Assembly (NCBI RefSeq): GCF_037893015.1
Contig: NC_133658.1
Coordinates: 884,051,038-884,115,037, forward strand
Origin: Macrotis lagotis
Taxonomy: Eukaryota > Chordata > Mammalia > Peramelemorphia > Peramelidae
DNA: 64,000 nucleotides
Direction: 5' to 3'
Below are positions 12,681 through 24,600 of the stretch, one piece after another. Each line of letters begins with the position of its first letter. Positions within the stretch are counted from its first letter, which is position 1. Both the position numbers and the translations under genes were made by a program. Below the pieces are notes generated by a model, which was given only the letters and a program-made list of their open reading frames with translations, ran no database searches and had not been told where the DNA came from.

Positions 12681-15600
12681 ACAATTTGAGTGTTTAGAGA
12701 GCGTTACAGAGATAGATTTCACAGGACAAGGATGTTGGGAGAAACAAGGTCTTTAGCATCCTGGGGCCACCAAGGAGGAGGCTGGTCCTGGATGAGGAGT
12801 GTGGATGAGGAAGGCAGCTGAAGAGGACTAGGACCCAGAGGACCCGGGGAGAGAAAACCCTGGGATGGAAGTCATGGGTGGCCCATTCCTGGGTGAGGAG
12901 CCTTTCTGGGAGTGGTCATCACATTCAAAATAAAGGCCACCCAGCCGCGGGCACTTGTAACCAGCCTCTAGGCTGTGCTCAGTGTCCTGTCACTCACCTT
13001 CAAACATGGGTACAATTCATTGACAACCTCCACTATCCTTTGGTCCTTGGGGGAAGCCCCATTACTCTTCAATCCACACTCAATCCATCAATAGTCTCCA
13101 TTTTCCTATACCCTGGGGGTTCCCCCAACAGCCAATATCCACTGCACACATCTCTCCAATGAGATCCCTTTTACACCACAGATTTCTTAAAACAAAAAGT
13201 CAACTTTAATTTACATTAAAATAAATAAATGTGACACAGAACTCAGAAGCAGAGGGGAAGGAGAAGCTTCCAAAATGAGCCCCCACCCATACATGCATGT
13301 ATACACATGTATATATGCACACACAAGTGGGGGTGGCATATATTTATAGTACCACTCCCCAAAACCAGGAATCACTGTCTTAAGCAAATTCACCTTATCC
13401 CTGACTGCCTTTCCAAGCCCCTCTCCCAATAAGAAGGGAGAGACTTTGTTAGGATATAGCTATATATATATAGATAGATAGATTTCTCTTTATTATAATT
13501 TAATCCTCACACACATCTACAATTGTTGAAGAAAGCTTATTAGTATCACAGTAATTATACATGAAAATGGAAAGTTTAGAAGCAAAACAGAGCAGAAAGA
13601 GAAAATTAAATCACTGAAAAAAATCAAAAACATGGTGAGCATCTCTCGAACTTAACCATCACCTCCCTTAGACCTTGGCTATGATCATGTACCCAGGCTC
13701 TGACCAGGAGAGAAGAATGGGGTTCCAGGGCAGAAAAGTGAAGGGGATCAAGTAGTCCTCACCAAGGTCCTTCTTTTATGCACCCACTACATGGAGGGTC
13801 TCTTTTGCCAGTCCCCCTCTGTCATTCTGGCACTCCAATTGTGGCAGCCAATGTTCTCACTTGCTCTGCTTTCATTTCTGTGAGGTAGGCACGTATTCAG
13901 GTCCCCATTTCACAGAAGAGACTAAGGACACAACCTGTCCATAGTTGTAATGGCCACTTATTCAAGTAGAGATAAGAGGGATCTCAAGAAGGGAGAGGTC
14001 CGAGCTTGACCCAAAAGAAAAGATATGAAAAGAGCCCTCGCCTCGCTTCTCTGCAGAGATGAAGGGTGGCAGATGGCTAACACTGTAGACAGTCAGATTT
14101 GGGCAAGTCAGCGGCTCAAAACTGGCCAGGTTAAGAAGGGAAAATAAGAGAGATGAATTAAAATTAAGAGAATAAAAAGGAGGGGGCATTCAGTCTTTGC
14201 TACCAAGTCCACTGAAGGGAAGATCTTGTTTATCCCCCGAATACCCTCCATGTGTTTGCAGCTCAGTCCCATGGAACCAGGCCTCACTGAGGCTTGTTTC
14301 AAATTTTGTCAAGATCATAGTTAGGCTAATCTGTCTGTGAGGTACAACTCTCAAAACCATTTAATATGAGAGTCAGGACAATGGTGATCCCAGGGCCCAG
14401 GTCACAGCCCTCTAACCCACAGAGCCCTCTGAAGTTGCCATTGCTGGGCCAGACACACACTGGAAATGGAGATGGGGAGACAGAAACTCCTGAAGGTCTT
14501 GTCAAGAAGAGGTAGAGAACTGAAGAGGTAGAGAACCTTCCCCCCTCTCAACACATGTTCTGGGATCCTGGCTCCCTCACCCTTCAAAGGGTGGGTGTGA
14601 CCTTTCTCTAATGCTCCTTTCCTTATGTTAAGCAGCCAGTGAAACCTCCTCTCATAGAAACTTTTTCATGATCTCAAAGATAGATGAACAACAGTGATTG
14701 TGGTAAGGGAGTAAAGAAGATGTGGAGGTTGGGCTGAAAAAGGCACTCCTTAGACCTCAGAGAGTGTAGGGTGGCAAGGTGGCACATTTGTGAGTCAAAA
14801 GGCCCATGTTGGAAGGTCTCAAGGAGTTCTCTTCTCCCGTGGGCTGCCAGCCTTTTTCCTTTGTTACTAATGTCCCTACGGAAGGCTTTGTCTTGTTGTT
14901 TTGGGTGGGCCAGGGGTAGAGGTAGGACCAGCCTCCATTCTATGTCAACCTAGAAGGAAGAACAAACCAGGGAACAAACTCCCCTAAGGCCTGTGAGCCC
15001 TAATCCTTGGCCATCTTGGAGGGCCTCTGTACCCCTTCTCCTGCTACCTGGTGACCCTCCTTTCCCTACAACCCACCTCTACCTCTAGAACTTGGAGCAC
15101 AAACCTCCTGCAGAAATGCCTGATCCCCGCCCTCCCCCCCAGCTGCTGATCACTGTTCCCACAGTCCGGTGTGCAACTTGGCCAAGGGCAGGGAAGCATG
15201 GTCCCCATTTCCTGACCTTCTGTTTGAACTTCATCTGTGAATAGCAAGGACCACGCCCCAGGATGGGGTTCTCCTCCTGCTTCTCCAGAGGGGCATTTCT
15301 AATCAATCAACATCGATTAGGCACCTGCCATACACTGAGTAGAGAAGGGATCTTTGAGACCACCCAGGCCATGTGACTTGCCCAAGGTTCCACAGAGTCT
15401 TTAACCAGTCTGTCCACAGTGACGAAAATCACCACAGAGCTGCCCCTGCCAGGGTCACACATGGAGCCCCAGAGTTTGACCACCAAACCAACAGAAGACC
15501 ACTGTGGGGGGGAGGAAGGGGAGGTACTCTAAGGGCATGGCCTGTTGTTACTGACCCTCAGGCTAAGAGAATAGGCTCCCTTGTCACTGGGATGATGCTT

Positions 15601-18600
15601 CTCAAAGCACCTTCTCCTATGGGAAATCATCTATGATCCTCACAACCCTATGCAGAAGGAGGGTCAGTTAGTAGTTAAATGACCCCTCCAAAGTCACACA
15701 GAATTATGGCAGTCCAAGCTCTCCCCTACCCTATAAGCCTTTCTTTCCTTGAGGGTTTCCCTCAAACTTTCCATAAGAGTTGACTAAGAATGGAACAATT
15801 CTTTCCTAAACTGAGACATAGAAAAAAAAACCCAATGATTGTTATAGGAGACACCAGGGTAGAGTAAAAGTTAGTATGGAAAAAAGACTACAGACACACA
15901 TAGAAACTTAGGACCAGGAGGAGCCTGAAAACACAAAAGGTTGCCACTTGGCTTCAAAAAACCCCAAAAGATATCAATTAAAAAAAACAGAATGGAGAAG
16001 GTCAGAGTGAGGAGGGTCCTTAGATCACAACAACCAAAGCTGGAAGGGTCATCAGAGCACACTAGACCAGCTCTCATTTTATTAAGGAGAAGGATCTAGG
16101 CCCAGGATTCAGGTCTCCTGATTAAGTCTGCTATTCCTTCTACAAGGTTGTCTCTCTCAGTTTCAACACCCATCTGGCTACTCCATCTCAAAGGCTTAGG
16201 AAGATTCTGTCTCCCAAGATACAGAAGGTGATGGAGGGGGATGATACCAAAGAGAATGGTCAAGGCACCAGAACCAAACCCAATCTCTTGTGTTTCTGGA
16301 CAAGATCTGGAGAACTCCAGGGAGGATGAGACAGGGCAGAGAGGAGGCAGAGCTCTGGTGCCAGGGGCATGTTACCCTTTGGCTGGTGGGCAATGATGCA
16401 CCATATCAGAGGGAGGAAGGATTGAGGGGCTGATGGCACAAGCCCTGGGAGAGGCCTTGTCAACACCTGCAGAGCTTCTGCCCACCACTTCCACCCCTCG
16501 GGTTGCACCTAATCTTCAGCCAGAGCAAGTCAGAAGCCTGGAGCGGACAATGATGGGGGAATAAGCTGAACTGAAGTAGAAAGAAAAAGGTCTCACTGCT
16601 CCTCCTCCTGGCTTCTTATGAACTAAACTGGTGGGCCTCCAGAAGTGTCCAAATCAATCCCCAGGGAATTTGTGGGTAGTAATTCTGTCCTCAAGTATAC
16701 CAGGAACCTCCAAGGACAAGAAGAGAACTCGAGGAAAAAACAATGCCATGTTTTGAAAGCCTCACAAATCAGGAGGCATGGGATCCTAAGAGAGGGGCCT
16801 TGGACTGTACAAACTGTAGAATTTCTCAGGAATTAGGTAGAAAGCTGCTGGGAGAACGGTAAGTAGAGGACCCCTTTCTGTCTACCCAATGAACCCTCAT
16901 GCAGGTAGCAAGCACTCACTGTAGGAGGCCTTGGGAACCCAAAGAAAGGAGGAATTGGTCCTAGGCTTGACCATCCATGCAGCTGAGGAGCCCAGGGAGG
17001 GGAGGGGGGGGAGGGAGGACAGAGAGAGTGCGCATCTGTATCCTCAGCTCCTGCTCCAAGCTTACTCTTCCCAAAAACACAGGCTCTTTCAATGTGGACT
17101 CCATTTCCCCGGGCCCTTCACCATGCTGCCCACCACCCAGGTGGAGAGGAGACCTCCAGAGTGGTGCCAGGCAGGGGCCTGAGTTGGATCTGGCTGTGGG
17201 AGTGAACCCTTTTGCCAGTGGCCAGAGATGATCATCTCCCAGAAACCTTCCTCAGAAGGAAGGGTCAAGGCCAGGCTGGACCTTACAGTCTGAGATTCAC
17301 AGGCCTGGAAATCCTGGGACCTGACAACCTCAGACAGATGGTCTTCCCTCCTGGGGCCCCACTCTACCCACCTGCATTAGGCTTTAATTTTTTGACACCA
17401 AAGAAAGATGCCCAAGATGGCAGCTGGCTTTCCCTCTGTTCCTCTTGGAGGGTTGGGGAGTTAAACAGCTCCCCAGTAGGCACCCAGAGGGAGGATGGGC
17501 AGATGGGACCAGCTGTCCTGGCCTAATGCACCAAAGTTGTGAGGGAACTCAAGAAGTAGTTCCTTCATTCTACAGACAAGGAAACAAGGCCCAGAAGACT
17601 AAGGGATCTGTCATGCAGCTGGAGAGTGGCTGGGGAGTGCTCCATCCCTGCCAACCCCAAGAGGCAGTGTGGAAGGGCTGGGGAGCTCTCCAAGGGGCCC
17701 ATTCCAGAATTAATCTCAGAGACCCTGCTGGACCTGAGCCTCTCACTCAGAGGTGAAATCTCTGAAGGGAGGATCCCCTGTCCCCAGTGCCAAGGTCAAA
17801 CCCTCCATTAGTGAATGAGGGGCTTCTTTTGGCTCTTTCTGCACCTCTGGCACTTAGCCCAATGTTGGCACCCAACAGGCACCTCATCTAACTGACCATC
17901 CCAATGTCACCCGGAGTCACAGGATTTTAGAACCTGAAGGGATTTAGAACAAAGTTAGAACATGGCACCTCAAAAGCCAGAAACATCTTTAGAAATCTAT
18001 GCCAGACACAGAGATGGAGAAATGGCTTTGCCAGGCTCCCACAGTTAGTGGCAGAGCAGGGATTCAGGCTTGGGGTCTCTCTTCATCACTGAAATACTGA
18101 CCATGTGGAGGCACTGGAGGAGGAGGAAGGGGTCAGCGGTAGATGATGGTATGAATAGGACGTTTATATACACCCGGAACAGTTAGGGTGTCCTTGAACC
18201 TTGGTCCCTGACCTCAATCCCCCCTTTCCTTCAGGGAAGCCACAGAAGAGGGAGGTCAGGCCAGGCAGAGAGGCAAAGGAGACCTCCCCCCCAAAGAAGA
18301 GAGAGAGAAACATGAGGAAGGTCAATCCCAAGAGGAGGGAAAGAGAGTTACTGGGGAGAAAAAAGCCAACACTACCAAATGCCCCACTGGTTTCAGGACC
18401 AGGAAGCCAAGTTCAAGTTAAGAAGGGGAGGGTGTCCCACTAAGAAACATCCATAAGAATCCCTCGCTCTGGGAGGGAAAGTGGCTCTTTGGTGGGCATC
18501 ACAGCCTGGCAAGTAAAGGAACTTGTCTGGCAATGGGAGAACAGGAAGAATCCTGACCATCCCTAACAGGAGGAGATGTGTGGGTGCAGAGGGAAGGAAA

Positions 18601-21600
18601 GGAGAGAGACAGACGCACTGCTCAGGTGGAGGATGCCAAGCTTTGGGATTTGTTGTTTAAAAAACAAAAACATAAAAACAATGCCCCTTCCCCCCTAAGT
18701 CAGTCACTGCTGGAGCTCTGACCTTCGGGGCCGGTATCTCCGCTGGCCCGTTGCCTTCCGGGTAGCCACTGCTGCAGTGAGGCCCACCAGGCAGCACAGG
18801 GACGTCACACTGAACTTGATTGTGTCCAGCCAACTGGGGGGGTCCATCTCTAAGTAGCGTTCCACCAGGTGCAGCCCCAGGACCAGAAACCACAGAAATG
18901 AGGAAAAGGCGTCGATCCTACGGAGCCTACAGGGATCAGGAAGGGAAGGTGGGGTCAAGGGGCCACCATGAATCACTACAGGCCCCCTTGTCATCCACCA
19001 GGGCCCCCAAATTACCACTCCTCCTCAGTCGACAGTGCTCAGGCTCCCTCTGCTGGTTGCAGCAACTTAGTCCTACCTATTAAAAATCCCTTCTCTTGAT
19101 CTACAGATCCTATGCTAACAGCCCAAAGGGACCTCAGAGGCTACTCCTGAGGAAATTCCGGGGCCTGGGGGGGGGGGGGGGGAGGAGTCAGTTGCCCAGG
19201 ATCACAAAGGGACTAATAAAATCCCAAGTCCTTCTGTCTTCAGATTCCTCTTGTTCATCTGATCAATAAAGCATTTATTAAACAACTGTTGTATGTCAGA
19301 TAGGCTGCTGCTCTTGCCTGGCAGTGGGGTGCTCCCATAGGAGCCAAAGTCCAAGGTAGGGTCAGCTCTTTTCTACCTGGGAACAAGTCACTTCACCTCA
19401 CGAGGCTTCCCTTTCCTGGGTTGGTCAAGGCTACACTAGGCGGCCTCCAGGGTCTATTCTGGCTCTCCCTTGATGACCCCACCCGTGTGTGTGTGTGTGT
19501 GTGCATATGTGGGGGGGGGGGGGCAGCAAGCCCCTGCACTCTGGTTACTGAAAGGGGAGACAATGAGCCTCTGTGTTAGAGAAGGCATAGGGTCTTTCTG
19601 TATAAAGGGACTGAGGACTGGTCAATGCTGTTCAGCTGTTTCCAGTCTTCCCCATTAGACTGGCAGCTCCTTGAGGAGAGGGACTATTTATTGCCTTTTT
19701 TATATTCCTACATCTTAGCAGTGGGCCTGGCACAGTTGCTATTGTTCAATTGTGTCTGACTTTTCATGACCCCATGGGGTTTTCTTGGCAGATATCCCAT
19801 GGTGGTTTGCCACTGCCATTTCCTTCTCTAGCTCATTTGATGAGGAAACTGAGGCAAAGAGAATGAAGTGACTTATCCAGGGTCACCCAGCTAGGAAGTA
19901 TCTGAGGCTGGAAGAGGACTCTAGGCCCAGTGCTCTTATCTGCTGCTCCCACACAGTAGGTGCTTAATAAATGCTTGGTGACTGTTTCAAGGCAGAGCTG
20001 GGCAATGATTCGTGACGGCTGTGGGCACTGGAGAACAGCAGCTCATTTCCATGCGACTGCTTCTAGAGCTTCAAAGGTAGGCACAGAGAAGTTGTGTAAT
20101 AGCTAACTATGTGGGGACCCACAACCTATAGGAGTCCTCAAAAGTTTTAAGCTTCAGATGATTAAAGTGGTCCTCAGACTTCAGGGCTCCCCTAGCAAGG
20201 GGCTGTAGGGGTCCAACCTGACACAAAGACGAGACTAGCAAGAACCTGGACAGCATGGGTCAGAAAGGAATCTGCACAGATGTGACCGCTCCCCTCCTCA
20301 CCTCAATATGGTCTGTTCTCTTCACACAGACATGGACACACACTCACATACACAAATTTGTATACACACACACACACACACAATTCTTTGGATTTAATTA
20401 GCACATATTCATATTGCTCTCAGTTTCCCTCTCTGGTCTGAGCCTTTGCTAGGCTTCCCAGCGAGAAGCAACTTGCCTTTCTGGAGAGCTAACAGAAGTA
20501 GAATTCCCTGCTCTATTTGAAGAGCTGACTGGTGTTCTACTACAAGACTCCAAGCCTGAGGAGAAACTCTAACGGTCATGAACGTGGCAGACTCTGGAAA
20601 TCCTGGATATCAAAATTCACTTCCAGCCTGCTTCTGGCACATCTCATCTCCTCCTTTCCTTGGTTTCTGTATGGGCCCACTATCCCAATGGATAAATGGA
20701 TACTGTGCGCATTGGTGGAAGACTGTGATTCAGGTCTAGGAGTACATTTCTGTATTTTAATTATTCTTTCTCTTAAGTAAATGTTATGATTATTGCTCTT
20801 ACTTTATCATCAAGTAAATTCAAGTTTAGGAATTAATGGTATTAAGTGGGTCCAAGGGGTGGCTAGGTAGCGCAGTAGATAGAGCACCGATCCTGGAGTC
20901 CAACCTCAGACACTTAATAATTACCTAGCTGTGTGGCCTTGGGCAAGCCACTTAACCCCATTGCCTTGCAACCCCCCCAACAAAAACCTAAAAAAAAGTG
21001 TTCCAAAAAAGAGCCAATGGAGTCATGAGGACTAATCTGCTGTAAACGGGGAGCACACTAGTGGGGGCTCAGGGGCAACATGACCAGTTAACAAGAGGAT
21101 CTCTTTTCCACACATCTCATATTCTGAAAGTTTTAACTTTGGGGTCTCAGTCACTGTAGAGCCCTCTCTGGGGGAAATGTGAGGGCTGATTTAGTTAAGA
21201 GAGGTACAGTTGATTAACTGAATAGAATACCCATGCACTACACTGTATGAAGTAATATCGTGACATGTCAGAAGCAGGATATGAATCCAAGTTTTGATCC
21301 AAGCCCTGGAGTTGGACAAGAGGGTCTCTGAGGTCTTTTCTAGCTCTTATTCTATGTTCCCTATGCTCCCTCCCACCTTGCTCTCCAGCCCCAAGCACCC
21401 ACCTGATGCGGCCGGCCAGCAGCATGGCAAGAAGGCAGGTGAGCAGGCCCAATGCCACCACCACCATCTGGTGGCTCTGGCCAAAGTCCCAGGCCTCACA
21501 GAGCTTCTCAAGCACTCGTTCCGGAAGCAGATGGAGCAGCTGCTGCCAGCCCAGGGCCCCTGGATCTGTGGTGGTGTTGGACGAGGTCGAAGTCCCAGAG

Positions 21601-24600
21601 GAAGAGACGTTTCCCCCTGCCAGCAGAGCAGGGGTCCAAGAGGCAGCTGGGGAGAGAGGGTGGCCAGAGCCATACAAGGCAGTGAGCAGCAGGAAGCTGC
21701 AGATCAGGAAGGCGAGGAAGCGAAGGAGGATGACTTGGGCTGGAGCAGTCACCGGTGAAGAACAGAAGCTCTAAGGAAGAGAAAAGAAAAGAACTGAGGA
21801 CTAAAACATGGGCACAGTGTTTGGGGGTCAGTCTGGGGCACAACTTCCAGAGAGTCCATTGCCAGAGATCCAAAATGTGGAGGAGAGCAGGGAGGGCAGA
21901 GGACGACCAGATAGCAGCTAGGCCCCAAGCTCTGCTATAGGAGTTTGATTCACATAGGAACTCCCTTCTCTCTGATGCATTACTCTCCAGGAAGCAGGGT
22001 TGAATAAGTTAGGATTTATAATTCTAACTGATCACACTCTTATCTGGCCAATAAGGGTTTTGAAAAGGGGGAGGGAGAGAAGGGTTTCAGAAAGAAAAGA
22101 CTTAATTATATCCCCAAAAAATCAAAAAATGGGAAAAGTCTCACATGTTCAAAAATATTTATAGCAGTTCTTTTGGGTAGTGGCAAAGAGCTGGAAATCA
22201 AGGGAATGCCCATTACTGGAGAATGGCTGAACAAGTTATGGTATATAAATGTTATGGAGTACTATTGTTCTGCAAGAAAGCATGAATGGTCAGACTTTAG
22301 AGAAGCAATAGATTCTAACTCACTTCACTCAGCATCATTTCTTTCCATGCTTCTCTAAAGTCTGACCATTCGCATCCAGAGGAAAAAACTACAAAGTCTG
22401 AATGCATACTATATCTACTTTTGCTTGGGGAGAGGGGAGGGAAGGAAAAAAGGTAGAAAAATGTGGAACTCATAAATTTGCAAACGGATGAATCCTGAAA
22501 AACTACCATTGCATGTAATTGGAAAAATGAAATAAAAGAAACGAGACTTAGCTCCTATTCATAAAATGTTAATTAGAAGAGGTTTTAGAGGTCCTTCTAG
22601 TCCAATTCCCTCATTTTACAGATGGTGAAACTGAAGTCCAGAGAAGGGAAGGGACTTGCTTAAAGTCAAAGGTAGTTACTGGGATTTGAGCCCTGAGGGT
22701 CCCAACTCCAAAATCAGTACTCTGCCCCACTATGCTTTCTGCCTCAGAAATGTTTCATAATCTCACCCTGGAGAGCTTCTCAACCCCAATCCCTGCCCTT
22801 TGGAATTATGCCAATGGGATTTTACTCATCTTTTATTTAAAACTACTGAAATCTGCTCTCCTGAAATTTAAGAGGGCTATACTAGGATAATGATGATTCC
22901 CATCCCTTACTAAATCAGCTACATGAACTTGTAAGAGGTATATGACCTTCTCACACTTCAATTTTCCTACACAAAATGAGAATGCATTGGGTACATTATA
23001 GCAGAGGTGTCATAAAAGAGGCCCACACTCCAGGAAGATAAAATGTTTAATAAAATAAAAATACAATAGAACATAGATGTCAATATGTGATTTTTCTTTC
23101 TTTTTTTAAGTTTTTTTTTTTTTTTTGCAAGGCAAACAGGGTGGCTTGCCTAAGGCCACACAGCTAGGTAATTATTGAGTGTCTGAGACCAGATTTGAAC
23201 CCAGGCACTCCTGACTCCAGGATCGGTGCTTTATCCACTATACCACCTAGCCGCCCCTATATGTGGTTTTTCTATAGGCAGATAAGTGGCTTATTCCCTT
23301 CCCTTATTCCCTTTTCTCAGTTCATCCCCACAGGAATGCTTAGCTATGGTTGAGTGGGCACTGTTTTGTGTTTGATGCTATCACATCCTACATTGGAGGC
23401 ACTGGTGGTACAGTGGATGGAGTGCTGGGTCTGGAGGAGGAGTTCAAATCCAGCCTCAGATATTTACTAGCTGTGTGACCCTGGGCAAATTATTTCACCC
23501 TGTTTGACTGTTTCCTCATCTATAAAATGAGCTGAAGAAGGAAATAAAAGATTCTAGTATTTTTTGCCAAGAAAATCCCAAATGGGGTCACAAAGAGTCA
23601 GACAGGAGTGAAATAACTGAACAACCACATTGCAGGGTACCCAGTGAGACATTATTAATAGCGTTATGAGAAAACCCCTCTCAAATTTCAAATGACTACC
23701 TTAGGAGTAAACTGTAACACCCCAAGCACCCAGAGGCCTTTCTCCTCTACCTGCATATAGGTCTTATCTGTTTCCCGCCGCTTGAACTGGTGGCTGAGTA
23801 GGATGGCACGCAACTGCCGGTTCTGGTGTTTGATGTAGTACTCCACAGCTGCCTGGCAGGGTCGGCACAGCTTGTACATCTGCTCCAGATGGTGTCTGTA
23901 GACTTCAATTTCCTCATCATATTTACCCTGTTGAAAACATAGACTATGAACTGGGGAGGGAAATATTGAGAATGCGCTCCCAACACCATCTATTGGCATT
24001 GTAGTGGGAGAGGGAGAAGAAGATGGAAGAAAGAATATGGAAGGGGAGGGGAAGACAGAAGGAAGAGAAGCGAGGATTGGGAAGAGGGGAAGTAGAGAGC
24101 TCAGTTGCACTCAGGCTGTGTTTTGTCCTAGATGTTTCCCTGGAGGGTCAAACTGCAAAATCTCAGGGTTTGAAGAGACCTCAATGACCCATGATGGTAT
24201 AGTAGAAAGAGCCTTGGTGCTGACATCAGAGGACCTGAATTCAAATCCCATTTCTGATGCTGACTGCTTATGAGATTTTGGACAATTCACTTGATGCCTC
24301 GCCTTGGTTTTCTCAGTCTGTAAAATGAAGGGGTTAGATGGATGTGATGGCCTTTTGATGATCCTTCCAGGGAAAATCAGTGATCCACCTAACTCAACTC
24401 ATATTTGAACACAAATCGTTTTTTATGATGTCCATGTAGAATTGAAAGCAAAAAGCCACTAACTGGAAGCTGAGTTTTTTTTTTTAAATGAAAACAAAAT
24501 GAACAAGCTATTATCTAATTTGATTTGGAACAAGAAAAGAAACCAAATGGCCAGCTTCAAAAATGAAAATGGTGACTTCACAAGCAATAAAGAAATAAAA

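Larger units (their letters stand above)
8577..18722 (-). other. TMEM201: TMEM201 intron 6 (10.1 kb); may include the short-isoform 3' UTR
   Basis: GT donor (GTCAGA) at 18722 and CACAG acceptor at 8577. The interval holds simple repeats and a few MIR pieces (for example 10990-11125, reversed) but no young SINE of the type common elsewhere in the window. If the short isoform is made, its 3' UTR would start at 18703 and run left. Possible poly(A) hexamers for that strand (TTTATT on +) are at 16078-16083, 13489-13494 and 12295-12300; none can be singled out by sequence. Confidence 0.5.
19084..21402 (-). other. TMEM201: TMEM201 intron 5 interior
   Basis: Intron 5 spans 18927-21402. It holds a G-tract (about 19168-19182), a GT run and G-tract (19484-19523), an L2 tail split by a SINE (19650-19985), a CA run near 20362-20382 and a young SINE (20855-20998). 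No exon seen. Confidence 0.5.

Noticed and set aside
12442..12697. Open frames with poly-Ser and poly-Leu
   Set aside because: They are the two strands of an (ACT)n microsatellite in an intron.
22173..22509. Two small open frames sharing the peptide EWSDFREA on opposite strands
   Set aside because: Explained by the 24-bp inverted repeat inside a LINE fragment, not by coding.
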